A DNA stretch of 64,000 nt from Ananas comosus (lineage: Eukaryota; Streptophyta; Magnoliopsida; Poales; Bromeliaceae). The stretch spans positions 11,195,249-11,259,248 of the forward strand of contig NC_033628.1 in NCBI RefSeq assembly GCF_001540865.1, given 5' to 3'. The notes beneath the pieces were generated by a model, which saw only the letters and a program-made list of their open reading frames with translations, searched no databases and had not been told where the DNA came from. The translations under genes were made by a program, and so were the position numbers. This document shows positions 1 to 10,650 of this stretch, one piece after another; position 1 is the stretch's first letter, and every line of letters starts with the position of its first letter.

Positions 1-13
1 CAAATATCACCAA

Positions 14-230
14 CAAACAATCAAACCATACAAAAATTTGAAGTGAAGTCAATTCAGATCCTATTACAATAGTAAAATAAATAAGTACTAAACCATTTAA
101 CATAATCATCATCTCAAGAAGTATATTCTCAATGGTAAGAAAATCAAACAAATAGTTTTAAACCATTCNCAAACAATCAAACCATACAAAAATTTGAAGT
201 GAAGTCAATTCAGATCCTATTACAATAGTA
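14..230. repeat. Perfect 61-bp direct duplication next to an N
   Basis: Bases 14-74 recur without mismatch at 170-230. The second copy starts one base after an ambiguous base at 169. The intervening 95 bp are AT-rich and without a gene. The perfect identity, combined with the N, makes a gap-closing artefact at least as likely as a genuine repeat. Confidence 0.85.
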
Positions 231-349
231 ACTGAAATGAGAACTATTTCAAAAGTAATATAGAATTCACAAATGTGTCCTAAATCACAACAAAAATCTA
301 AATTCTTCTAGATCTAAGCCAAAAATTCATCAACTGAAACAAACCAGAA

Positions 350-900
350 TGCAAATTTTCATAACAACGCTTCGTCGAACCCCGCTTTCGCGGTTGCTTC
401 CCTCTAAGGCGGAACGCTCCCCTAACGACATGAATAGAATTGTGGAAACGTCACCTTTGGAGACAGAGGGGCTGCGTCTTATAGAAATGGATGTTGTGCA
501 CAGACCCGTCATTCTCGTCGAAGCGATCGATTAGGGTTCCTATCTAGTAGTCCCATTATTGGATCATGCTGTTGTGGAGGCTCGCGAGGATTCATGGCCG
601 CTTGATGTGGAAGCCGAACCCCTTCACTCAGTTGTTCTTTGTCTCAAGCTTTGTCAACATCTCCTCTCCTCCTCTTCTTCTTTCGTCAGCCTCCCCACTT
701 CTCGAAACCCAATTGGATCTCTTTTTTTTTTCTTTTTTTTTACAGCTGAGAAGAAGAGGAAGAGGTGGAGTGGAAAAAAACAAAAATCAAGAGAGAGATC
801 CAAACTGTTGTAGGTACGGTGAGAGAGGGAGAGAGAGACATCCGTTGCCAATTTTGTAGAGAGAGGTGAGAAAGATGAAGGGTTTCACATAAATATAGAG
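350..900 (-). promoter_or_regulatory. Possible promoter and leader of a gene running off the left edge
   Basis: Read on the minus strand, a TATATTTA box (890-897) is followed about 30 bases later by a CT-rich leader (roughly 860-770) and then by GC-richer DNA down to about 350. This is the usual layout of a plant core promoter and 5' leader. Short ATG-started frames lie in the leader, including one of 28 codons starting near 593, and a GT donor-like site near 509. No protein family is recognisable, and any main coding region would lie left of the window or after an intron. It could also be the decayed end of a transposon. Confidence 0.3.
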
Positions 901-1335
901 AGAATTAAAACATAATTTAAAAAATTAACAGTTCTGCTGTCCTCAAATTAAGGAGGTACTGTCATGTCAGATGTAGTCATGAGAACTTATATAATTGTAT
1001 AGATTGTATACATTGTTAGTTACCGGCCAATCTACCACCAAGAATGTTTACATTAAGCTCAAGGCGAACCTAATGAGTATGCAGGAGTCAAATTGTCTAG
1101 TACATACAATTCAAGCGAGAACCAATGAGAGAATACGACGTGGACGGTGCTGTAACAGCCGTTACCTAAAAAAAAAAAAGAAGAAATTAATTGCTCAACA
1201 TTTTTTTTTTTTTGCTAAAACCTTCAAATTTTCTAGTTTTTTAATTGTACCATTTTAACTATTTTAGTGAAAATCATATTAAAATTTATAATTTTTTTAG
1301 TTATTGAGTATTACGGTTCAAATTGTGATTACTAA
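901..1335. other. AT-rich spacer, no gene seen
   Basis: Contains homopolymer A and T runs near 1169-1215 and short frames without recognisable protein similarity. Nothing else is supportable. Confidence 0.6.
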
Positions 1336-1690
1336 GGCTGCGTTTGGTTGAAGAACTAAATTTTGAAAAACAACTTTTATTGTTCCCGATAACAGGAAAT
1401 ATTTCAGTACAAAATAGAACACTTGTAAATTTATGTTTGGATGCATTCGGGGATATTCTAAAGAATATCCTTAGTAGCGTTTGGATAAAAAGTCTAGAAC
1501 AATTAAAATTTTGTGTTTGGGTGCAGTGTAAGTTGAGTTCGGAGGTTTAGAAGGGAAAGTCGAAAATAGGTGAACTAAGAATTCTTTGTAACTTGAGTTA
1601 CATAAATTTTTTCACTTACATCAAAACAAACAGCGAAATTCATGAAACTCAAATTCCAAACCCTCCACTTACACCAAACCAAACAGCCTC
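1336..1690. mobile_element. Tourist-like MITE (PIF/Harbinger type)
   Basis: The ends are imperfect inverted repeats: GGCTGCGTTTGGTTG on the left, and the complement of CCAAACCAAACAGCCTC on the right. The element is flanked by TAA on both sides (1333-1335 and 1691-1693), the 3-bp target duplication of PIF/Harbinger elements. It is 355 bp, AT-rich inside and has no coding capacity. It sits at the left border of a decayed coding fragment; related unoccupied sequence with TAAGATC is found near 9860 and 11620, which supports the insertion model. Confidence 0.65.
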
Positions 1691-1974
1691 TAAGATCCTG
1701 CACGAAGAGTTAGAGGCATTTCGTAAGCGGATGACGTATAAGAAATTGCTAGCGAAGAGCGTGGCAATAGCGAAGTGACTTTTTCATGTGGAGACGCGTC
1801 TTGAAGGGAAGTATAAAAAACTACTCGTTCATTGTCAAAGTCTACAAGAGAAAGTTGGTGTCACTCGCCCGCATATAGAAGATATTGTTCTTATGCATGA
1901 AAAGTTCAAAAAAGCCGAGAAAGGAAAGATTTCGCCGGACATGATGGATGTGTCTGAGCTGGAGATCGAGAAAG
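1691..1974 (+). pseudogene. Fragment of an unrecognised coiled-coil-like gene
   Basis: This segment is clearly related to 9868-10150 and 11634-11910. Translation gives a charged, helix-prone stretch with motifs such as HEELEAFRKRM, KYKKLLVHCQSLQEKVG and KGKISPDMMDVSELEIEK. A stop breaks the frame after VAIAK, so it is not an intact gene. Homology to the other copies stops abruptly after the codons for ELEIEK (about 1974), where a different dispersed repeat begins. I do not recognise the family. It could be a transposon-encoded protein or a captured host gene. Confidence 0.55.
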
Positions 1975-2420
1975 CTGATTCTGAATGCAAGCTAAACGGC
2001 CCCAAGCTTAGCCCAGCCTAAATCCCAATCCAAATTCTGAGCTTGGATAATATTGGTTTTATTCAACCGGTATTTGGATCCAAATCACACATGTCTTATC
2101 CAATATAATCCAGAATTTAAAACTCGAATTCAAATCCAAACCACATTAACGAAAACCTAACCCAAGCCTAATGCCTTACCGTATGAACTTCAATCAAAAT
2201 TACAAACCAAGTTTAAACCATATGAATCAACCGATCTCTTCACTAAACCATAGCCCTAGGACTTGTATCGACTTATCCCTGCGTCAGGCAAAATTCTTGA
2301 GGGCAGATCAGTTCAGACCCAATTCCCTGGCATATGTTCCTAGGATCAAATCACAACGGTATTCAAACACAGTCACATTCCTTCCTTTGCGACAAAAATA
2401 TAATTTTTTTAAAAAATATT
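1975..2420. repeat. Dispersed repeat R, copy 1
   Basis: Matches 13757-14214 over about 440 bp with many substitutions and small indels. It begins with GCTGATTCTGAATGCAAGC in both places and ends near a run after TTTGCGACAAAAATA. It is built of short AAACC/AATTCAAA-like words and has no convincing coding frame. It follows the decayed coiled-coil fragment here as it follows the tandem copies at 8.9-12.4 kb. Confidence 0.65.
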
Positions 2421-3416
2421 ATAGATACCTCATAAAATTAGTAATATCATAATTATCTTTTTAAATACCTACTTTGTTCCAATTATACCCTCATCGTTCG
2501 CCTTAGTAAGTTTATATAACTTTAATCCTTTTTTTATTATATAAAATATATTAAATATAAAATTACCTAATTTTTCTTTATTTTGAATCTAGTGGTTGTT
2601 TATCCATTATTTATTCCCATATTAAGTAATGGATAAAATGCATGTAAGACTCCTCAAATGTTGATTATTTTGAAATAGGCCCCTGAACTTTTTTTTTTTA
2701 CTTTTCTTTTATCCATATAACTGACAAATTTGTCAAAATTTAGTGGTTCATTTGCTATTAGCTGTTAATTTTTCAGAAATTAGTTTTTATGACAGATTTT
2801 AAAAGGTTTGTGAACAATTTTGTAAGATTGTTTATTAGCATCTAATTAAAGAACTCCTACAGCACTTTGTTTAATATTTTCTGAAAGATAATAATTAATT
2901 TGCTAATAAGTATAATTAAAATGTATTTATAAAATTAATAATAAATGATGGAGTGAGTTAACATTTAAGAGGGCATTGGTGAATAGTAGAACAAGGGGTC
3001 CGATAGGAATTGGCTCACCGTTTAATATAGCTCGGATAAAAATTTACATGCAAAGATAGTTTTGAAAGTGTTTCAAGATTAGAGGGGCATTATTAAATTG
3101 TAAATTTGACGGGAGTATTAGTGGAAAAATATATTTTTAGAAGGGCATTGAATAAATTTTTCTAAAAAAAAAAAATTTAAAGTTAATAGTAATTTCTTTT
3201 ATGCAAAAACCCAAACCGGAAACTTGTAATTCTAGTCCTACTCGGAATTCGGATCTCGTATAAGACTCTTGGAACTCGGATACTCATTAGATCAAATAAA
3301 AAGGCCCGAACACCCGCTTTTTCTTTTTTTATTTTAATATACACCTCCTCCCACGTTGTTCCGCCTGTCGAGTCTGGCCCCCGTTGGTTCCTAGCCCTAG
3401 GCGGGTCTTGTACCCG
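2421..3416. other. AT-rich intergenic region and upstream of the J-domain gene
   Basis: No gene seen. The last 100 bases contain T-rich DNA and an AT-rich TATA-like stretch near 3331-3342, about 75 bases before the chosen start of the J-domain gene, which may be its core promoter. Confidence 0.5.
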
Positions 3417-3974
3417 ATGGTCGGCAGCGGCATGGCGGCGGGCGAAGACGGCGAGTTGGTGGACCACTACTCGGTGCTGGGCCTGCCGTCGGGCGAGGAG
3501 GGGGCGAAGCTAACCCTAGAAGAGATCAGGAAGGCCTTCCGGACTCAGTCCCTCTCGAGCCACCCGGACAAGCGCCCCGGCGACCCCACCGCCACCGCCG
3601 ATTTCCAGCGCCTCCGCGCCTCCTACGACGCCATCTGCGACCCCTCCGCTCGCCGCCTCCTCGACGCCCGCCTCCGCCTCCGCCTCAGCCTCCGCCGCAG
3701 CCGCAAGAAGAATCCCACGAGCACGAGCACGAGCACGAGCACATCATCCATCCTCGAGGATATGTTCCCGGAGGTTTTCGAGTGGTGGCGCGCCGAGTCA
3801 GCAAAGAGCCGGGCCGAGTACAAAAAGTTCAGGGCTGAGATCAGAAAAAGCTGGGCCGAGCGCGAGGCCTGGTATACCGAGAAAGTCTTCCCCCTCGTAA
3901 GCGAGGAGACCAAAGCTTCTATTCTGAAACATGTTTTTCGCCGTCGCCGACCAAAGAAGAAGGGAACGCGCTGA
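3417..3974 (+). CDS. Small J-domain (DnaJ-like, type III) co-chaperone
   Basis: Single-exon protein of 185 aa if translated from the ATG at 3417; a second Met follows five codons later (3432). Residues about 15-80 form a J domain with the invariant HPD tripeptide at 49-51, needed to stimulate Hsp70 ATPase activity, preceded by DHYSVLGL (helix I) and followed by RLRASYDAICDPSARR (helix III/IV). There is no G/F region or zinc finger, so it belongs to the J-domain-only class. An Arg-rich segment follows, then a Thr-Ser repeat (about 101-111) coded by a GC-rich hexamer repeat, then an acidic/aromatic helix with FPEVFEWWRAES and a very basic C-terminus ending RRRRPKKKGTR that could be a nuclear localisation signal. 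GC-rich at third positions, unlike its AT-rich surroundings. The partner Hsp70 and location are unknown. Confidence 0.85.
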   Translation: MVGSGMAAGEDGELVDHYSVLGLPSGEEGAKLTLEEIRKAFRTQSLSSHPDKRPGDPTATADFQRLRASYDAICDPSARRLLDARLRLRLSLRRSRKKNPTSTSTSTSTSSILEDMFPEVFEWWRAESAKSRAEYKKFRAEIRKSWAEREAWYTEKVFPLVSEETKASILKHVFRRRRPKKKGTR

Positions 3975-5139
3975 GTCTCTCTCCTCCTCTCCTTTATTTT
4001 GTGTTTAGGTTTCGCTGTTCTTCTGCAACACCCATGTTTCAAATCTATAAGTTTTCGGATGTTTATTCGGCCACATATGCATATTACTACAGTTTTCAGC
4101 TCATTCTTCTTTAAGGCATGCAAGACTAGTTCAATCTGAATAAGATTCGGATGTGGCATTTGATGATGTTCGTTTAATGATCTTTCATTTGAAATTCCTA
4201 TAATTATCTAATCGCACTTGGTCTGAATTTTATCGAGCAAATCACCAACTTCTACAATTCTGTGAGTTTCATATTCATCGTACAACAACATGCCCAAACA
4301 ATCGAGTTAAATGTAAAATCACTTCTAGGTTAGTAGGTAGAACCTGGCATCTTGGCAAAGCAAAGCTATTAAGAGTTAGGCAGCGAGTAACTAAATTCCT
4401 ATATTGCAGGTAATAATAGAATCCATCTCCTTATACAGCATAGGTTTTATTAATAAATTGTATAACAGCTCATTAGTAATTAAATTTTGAAAATTTAAAT
4501 TTTAAAATTTTAAAATTTATATTTTAAGTTCTAAATTTTTAATTTAACTTGTAATATTTATTTTCAAATTTTATTAATAATACGCATAATAAATCACGTA
4601 ATAAAATCTAACCTTGATAGATACAATTTAAATCATGTAAAATATCGTTGTATAAAAAAAAAAAATAATATTTAAATTTCAGGAGCAAAATTTTAGAAAT
4701 ATAATGTATTTCTGTGTATATATAATTAATTTTATTAAACATTTTTTTAACAATTTTATTTTCCTTCTATTTATTGATTTTTTAAAATTATTTTGATAGA
4801 TTTATATCTCAAATTCTTTTCATATGTATCTTTATAAAATAAATTGTTGTATAAATTTATTTTGCGCATATATCAATTTTAATGACTTTCATTTAAATAT
4901 ATTTAACTATTAAATTATTTTTATATAATTTTTATTTAATTAATAATTAGACTTAGAAACTATATAAAAATATTAAAAAAATAAAATTTATTATAAAAAT
5001 ATTTTTATATCCACAACATCGCGCGGGTATTTCACTAGTTATATCATAATAATAAAGATTAAATCAAGAGATTCTTCTGCTGTATTGTGGTTGAGCTTTA
5101 ATGTATTGTATTGAATTGATGGTTGTTTGGTTGCTTCTA
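3975..5139. other. Intergenic, AT-rich; possible Helitron-like 3' end
   Basis: No gene. The stretch 4430-5010 is over 75 percent AT by eye. At 5012-5039 the sequence CATCGCGCGGGTATTTCACT followed by AGT resembles the CTAG-type 3' terminus of plant Helitrons, a GC-rich stem just before CTAG then T. A matching 5' TC end could not be located. Confidence 0.3.
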
Positions 5140-5147
5140 GTTGCAAA

Positions 5148-6653
5148 TAGGGGTGGAAACAAGCCAAGCTCGAGCGAGCTTATCTCGGCTCAAATTCAGC
5201 TTGAAATTAATTTCGAGCCTAAATTTAAGCTCAAGCTTGGATTGAAATTAATTCGAGCCGAGCTCGAGCGAGCCTAATTTCAAGTCGAGCGAGCTCGAGC
5301 CCTAAACGAGCCGCTTGAAATTCTCAACATTATACGATCAATAGTTTAATTTGTATAGAACATTATCTATAATTTGGTACAAAAATATGTCTAATAGTTC
5401 GAAGTACAAAATAATTATATGAAATATAGTATTATAATATGAAAAAAAAATAATTTATGAGTTGAATATCTAATCTTTTCAGCCCCACATGTCTTTTCTT
5501 CCGCCTTCAATCTCTATATTATTCATTTTCATATATGCAGTCAAAAATAAATAAATTATATAGATAAATATTGGATTAAACTATCCAATCATATATAACT
5601 AAAATTAAAATTTTATATGAATAATAATTTTTTACTTTAAAAATATTCTGTATATTTTCTCAAGCATACAATTAATAGTAAGATAGGCAACGACGGGCAT
5701 ATGATGTTACTTGGCAACTTAGAGGGCTTCTGGCTTGGCCACTTAGGGTGAAAGGCAGAAAAAGATAAAGAGAAAAACATATTAAAAATTTAGAGCTCTG
5801 TAAAAGAAAGAAAGAAAGAAAAAATATATATATAAATTTAGTAAAATTTTGCTCTTTTATTTGTCTTTTGGGTTTGTTTTTATGGGCCAACAATATTGGT
5901 CCAATTTTAAATAAATTCAGATTATTCACTCAGGCAAATGATATCGAAAAATCGCAAAATTTATTTTCTAGATACTTCAAATACTCTAGATCAAGTCTAA
6001 TGGAGCCAATCGTCGATTCGAAAGTCCGAACATCGAAAACAACTTGAAAGCACGGAGCACTCCGTACTTTCATAAGCATACCAGACTCACTCTATATATA
6101 TATATATACTAGTTAAGTGCACGTGCAATGCATGTCGCACAAATACTAAAAAATAAAATTTTATAAATACATTTATAGATTCGATATATAGTATTTAATT
6201 ATTACTAAAATAAAATGACAGAAATAAAAAATAAAATTACAATATTATCAAAGAAAGAACACAAAATTCATCCTGATATCATTGAAAAAGAAACACAAAA
6301 TTCGTCACTAAACTAACTGAAAATATTACGATCAGCCTCTCTTCTGTACAAATTTTACTGAAAGTAAGAAAAACAATAAAGTAAATATTAGTAAATCATT
6401 AGAATAGATAAAATTAATAAAAATATAAATTTAATAAGAATTCATATAAGTAAAAATTTTTAGCTTAATTTTATTTCTTGAGTTTTTGGAATANGAACGA
6501 GCCGAGTAATACTCAAGCTCGGCTTGAAATGAATTTCGAGCCTTTTTTTTTGTTCAAGCTCGGCTTATTTAATTTCGAGTCGAGCTCAAGCGAGCCAAAT
6601 ATCGAGTCGAACACGAGTCGAACGCGAGCCGGCTCGCTCATTTGCCAGCCCTA
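5148..6653. mobile_element. hAT-like non-autonomous element with 8-bp TSD
   Basis: The element begins TAGGGGTGGAAAC and ends with the complement of TAGGGCTGGCAAATGAGC. It is flanked by a perfect 8-bp direct repeat, GTTGCAAA, at 5140-5147 and 6654-6661; 8-bp duplications are diagnostic of hAT transposition. Just inside each end lie 100-200 bp of degenerate GAGCTCGAGCGAGC-type words that make the arms self-complementary. The AT-rich centre has no transposase and holds a fragment of another inverted-repeat element (5935-6080). An N lies at 6494. Total 1506 bp. Confidence 0.8.
5935..6080. mobile_element. Arm fragment of the 43.7 kb inverted-repeat MITE family
   Basis: Shares the words TTTCTAGATACTTCAAAT, CTCTAGATCAAG, ATCGTCGATTCG and CATCGAAAACAACTT with the right arm of the element at 43703-44262. 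It is nested in the hAT-like element and therefore inserted after it, or arrived with it. Confidence 0.55.
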
Positions 6654-6661
6654 GTTGCAAA

Positions 6662-7140
6662 CGTATAGTAGTTATAATTGTACTATAATTATAACTTTAT
6701 ACAGATTGAAAATATAATATTTGATTTGATGTATTTTTTTTTACATTGTTATAGATAGAACTGTAAGAGGAGATTTAATTGCAGCAGTTGAAACTATGGT
6801 TAAATAAATTGCAATTCTAATTACAATAGTTGTAAAGAATAATTTTAAGCAAAATGTTAGTTCATATGGCAAATCACTTTTTAAATCAATAATATTTTTT
6901 TGTACCTATATTGAAGATAATTTTATCATTATATGTGCATGAAAATGATAAAATTTTAAAAGCACACTTATTTGATACATAAAATAAAACAAATTAGTTA
7001 TAACTGTATTAATTTCTATTGTATCTAACCAACACGGTTTATTTAGTTGATCTATTTAGTTTTAATTTTTATACTTTTGACTGCATAATTTTTAACTTTG
7101 CAATATTTTTTTATTTTTTAACTAGGTCTACCTATATCTC
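6662..7140. other. AT-rich spacer
   Basis: No gene or structured repeat recognised. Confidence 0.5.
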
Positions 7141-7365
7141 AAGTCTCAACCAAATCCCTTTGAAGTATGGGTTGCAACCCAGCTCGCTGGATTGCTTGCT
7201 GTTTGCGAGTTAGCCCGCGTTTGGCTCGAAATGAGCTCGAGATCAAATCGCTCGTTTAGTAAACGAGTCGAACAGGAGCTAAAATTTTCAGCTCGTTTAA
7301 TAAACGGGCCGAACACGAGCTCAGCTCAGCTCGTTCGTATTCGGCTCGATATCAGCTTAAATACA
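7141..7365. repeat. Relic of the GAGCTCG-rich hAT-like family
   Basis: GC-rich island of repeated GCTCGTTTA and GAGCTCAGCTCG words like the arms of the element at 5148-6653, including the local palindrome CTCGTTTAGTAAACGAG near 7251. Only one arm is visible; the downstream flank is (TA)-rich. Confidence 0.45.
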
Positions 7366-8099
7366 TATATTTTATATTTATATATATATAAATTAATAAT
7401 TATATATATATTATAAATTTTTATTATTTAATTTAAATATTAAATCCAACTTAATTATAAAATAATTTATTTATATATATATTTTTAATCTTAGACCAAA
7501 ATATACGGATAGGGTGCGGCCAATTTGAATCTGCTTGATACAACAGTCTGTTTTGGAGGACATGGGCGGTCACTCGTCACTTCACATTTACTGTTTTGCC
7601 AGCCCTGAAGGAGATTCAGGGAGTGCTTTTGAGAACGTTCTCCGGGACTCGTCTTTTCACATTTATTTGTTATTATTATTTCGCCAGCTGTGGGTAGGCA
7701 CTGGAGCCGGCCAAGATTTTTCGTTGAACCGGGAATACAAGTCATCCCATTTATGCCTGTAAATATTTAAATAAAATATTTAAACGTTAAAAATTGAAAG
7801 GTTTGTCGCACAATAAGTTCTTACATATTAAATAATAATGACACTTTCGTTCAAAGTTTTCTATTTTTTTTTTGTTGGATAATTTATTACATAGGTGTAT
7901 ATGTGGGTGTATGGGGGTCTGCCCGTGCACCCTGTGCAGTCAACGTTGTCTCATGCGATTGCAGGGCTGGTGCGGCTCCGCTTTGCTTCCGTTGGAAATC
8001 GCTCTTCTCATTTAATGCTACTTTCGCCACGTCTTGTCGAGCTATCATTCTTTTTTTTTTGGACGCGCTAGGGTTGATTTGTCTACTCTCGAATTGAAA
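7366..8099. other. Mixed-composition stretch without a recognisable gene
   Basis: 7490-7760 and 7900-8060 are less AT-rich than the surroundings and have open frames of 64-84 codons on both strands, but none shows a domain, signal peptide or conserved motif. I see no supportable gene. Confidence 0.5.
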
Positions 8100-8520
8100 T
8101 ACGAAGAGAGCGGGAGGAGGAAGGCAAGGCGATGGAACAGCGGCGTGTTACGATCCTGACCATTTACGCAACCACAATTTCGATTGTAGGAAGGCGAAAA
8201 TGGGATGATGAGTACTTTACCTGATCCAATTCCTCGATCCGATGAGGTTCTAGCCGAGAATTGAGGATTGGAGATGATGGGATTCAGATTGTAGCTGAAT
8301 CCTTGTCCGATTTGGTATCAGCTGTGAAGAGATGTCGAGAACGAGATCTAGATCTGAGAAGTGAGAAGGGAAATAAAAGAGACAGGGGAGGGTAGCAGAG
8401 CAGAGGAAGAGAGGGAAGGAGACGAGGAAAAAGAAGAGAGATAGGGGAGAAATTTGGGATTTTATTTCATATCCTCCATTACAAATTCAGCTTAATGCTA
8501 TTTATACTTCTAGTCTGAGG
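8100..8520 (-). promoter_or_regulatory. Promoter-like or LTR-like block on the minus strand
   Basis: On the minus strand a clean TATAAATAG box (near 8503-8511) is followed by a long CT-rich leader (about 8450-8340), then by non-repetitive DNA ending in GGATCAG and a GTAAAG donor-like site near 8222. That is the layout of a promoter plus first non-coding exon, or of an LTR with its U3/R boundary. No coding sequence can be attached to it, so the gene or element it served is missing or decayed. Confidence 0.35.
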
Positions 8521-8805
8521 ATCAGAATGTAATTATTACAAAATTGGGGAATGGAACGAAAAGAGTGTATTTCTAGTGTTGGACCGCCAATGAACCAATT
8601 GCAAGGGAATGGCCTGGCCCGGCCCACTAACAGCTAGTTAATCGGGTAAACGGTTATGGCATGGCCTTAACCGCATGATCCATTGTTCGGCGGTTCTTGG
8701 GTTCGCATGTTATGCCCGATCCACCCTCAACGCTGCCCGATCCTCTAGCTTATCTCCACCGTCTCCGTTCATCCCCTTTCCACCGCTCCTCAGCTATACT
8801 TGATG

Positions 8806-8960
8806 TTTTAATTTTTATTGACAAATATTAATGCCCAGCGGAAACCAATTTTGCTAAAAAAAAAAGTTTTATTGTAGCTAAATATTTTTTTTGTTGCAAC
8901 TAAATATTATTTTTTCTTCCAAACATTTCTACGAATATGTTGTTTTGATATAGAAGTACG
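8806..8960. repeat. Copy of a roughly 150-bp module with GCCCAGCGGAAACC
   Basis: Recurs at 9259-9420 and 11020-11180, with the shared words TTTTATTGACAAA, GCCCAGCGGAAACCAATTTT and ATTATTTTTTCTTCCAAA. It marks the left boundary and the interior of the tandemly duplicated 1.76 kb units. Confidence 0.7.
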
Positions 8961-10650
8961 TTTTTTTTGGAACTACAATTCAAAATTGTTAGATGTATAT
9001 TCATTGATCTATTAGAAAGAATGCGAAGGATAATCTATTTTTATATACGACAATTGGCTGGTTTGATTTGCTTAAGAATATAAAATCTAATAAATCTAAT
9101 TTTAGGACTAGTTGGATAGAGCTATATGTGTAAGTCATTTACTTCTGAAGTATGCAAGTCATTTACTAGCTGGATAGTGTTAGGCTAGTTGGAGTGTGTT
9201 TTTTTGCTACTAGTTTAGTGGGGTTTAATTGCTGGATTATCTTTGCTATTCTGTGTAATGTTTTAGTTTTTATTGACAAACATTAGTGCCCAGCGGAAAC
9301 CAATTTTGCTAAACAAAAAGCTTTTATTTTTAGCTAAATATTTTTTTTATTGCAGCTAAATATTATTTTTTCTTCCAAAATTTCTACATATATGTTTTTT
9401 TAACATAGAAGTATATTTTGTTGGAACTACCATTCAAAATTGTTTGATGTATATACAGTTAAGTGTTCTCTAATTTTATGCATTGTGATGATTTGTGGAA
9501 TAAATCTAATTGTCTAGATAGATTTGACATAATGGATGAACATGAACAAAAAGTTGAAAAATGTTTGATACTTTATGTTATCAAACTTTATTGTTTAAAG
9601 TGTTTTGTTTTATTCGTAGACTATTAAGTTTTAATATATCTTTATAACCATTTATTATGTTTTAGCTTATGTTTACAAATTTTTGTAATTGTTGGTTACA
9701 TATGCAGTGGAGTATATTCTGATTAGGTGCTTAATGATCTATTTTGTTTAAACAATATTGAGACACATTGTGATATGTTTCGTTTAAACAGTTTTGAGAC
9801 AATGGATTAAGTGAACAAATTGAAATGTGATAAATATTCTGAAAATGAGATAGGTAAGATCTTTCATGAAGAACTAGAGGCGTTTCACAGGCAGATGGCT
9901 TATAAAAGTTGCTGGTGAAGAGAGTGGTGATAGCTCATCGACTTCCTCATATGAAACGAGTCTTGAATGAAAGTATAAAAAACTATTTGTTAATTGTTGA
10001 CGTCAATAAGAGAAAGTTGGTGATGCACACCAATGTATAGGAGATATAGTTCATACACATGAAAAGTTGATCAAAAAGGTCAAGAAAGGGAAGATTTCGC
10101 CGGACATGATAGATGTGTTCGAGCTAGAGATCGAGAAATTTTAGTGTGAGTTCTCCTCTGAAGCTTCGAAACTTGCTGAAGAGTTTGAAAAACTATCAGT
10201 TAAAGCATCAACATATAGCAAGATAGCTGAGGTATGATATCTTTTCATTTTATGTTTTAAATAAATAAAAAATCACACTACATTTTATGCTAAGAATTGT
10301 GTTAATTTAATGATTTTTTAATTTCAGCACGGCGTAGAGGCTAGCCAAATCAATGCGCCTATTCTAGTGAGCATGCGAGAGCAAGTGAGGACAAGAACTT
10401 CAACCTGCCAAACTTTGAAAGAGTTTGAAGCATATGAAAATCATAGTGGAGGAAGTACATGTATAGTTTATTGTGGGCTACTTGGTCAAACGTAGCCGGT
10501 ACTTGCATAAGACTTCGTTTTTTAGATTTTGCTTAAAAATTTTGAACTTGGTAGAATCTCATGCACTAGTAAAACAATTACTATACCTGTGTCACTACTC
10601 ACTTGTAGTGCCTTCGCACCTCATAGCATCCTCAGGAGTATGTTTGCTTT
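8885..10650 (+). repeat. Tandem 1.76 kb duplication, unit 1
   Basis: Unit 1 aligns to 10651-12415 over its full length at a constant offset of about 1763 bp with only scattered substitutions. It includes AT-rich flanks, the GCCCAGCGG module and two pseudo-exons of an unknown gene. The junction between units lies in a T-run at about 10648-10659. Confidence 0.85.
9868..10470 (+). pseudogene. Decayed two-exon fragment of an unrecognised gene, copy 1
   Basis: The first block (9868-10230) reads HEELEAFHRQMAYK, then SSSTSSYETSLE, KYKKLFVNC, EKVGDAH, KVKKGKISPDMIDV and EEFEKLSVKASTYSKIAE, interrupted by several stops and a frame change after MAYKS. It ends in GAG followed by a GT donor. After an AT-rich 95-bp intron-like gap and a TTTCAG acceptor (10328), the second block reads HGVEASQINAPILVSMREQ and continues to QTLKEFEAYE. 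Splice sites are preserved although the frame is broken, which argues for a once-functional gene with charged helical sequence. No family recognised. Confidence 0.55.

Noticed and set aside
3623..4159. 178-codon open frame on the minus strand.
   Set aside because: It is antisense to the J-domain gene, arises from GC-rich codon structure, and has no domain.
8311..8325. TTTGGTATCAGCTG resembling an LTR-retrotransposon primer-binding site (tRNA-Met type).
   Set aside because: Only nine bases match and it lies on the plus strand, while the TATA box and CT-rich leader beside it are on the minus strand; no LTR pair, polypurine tract or pol gene is visible.
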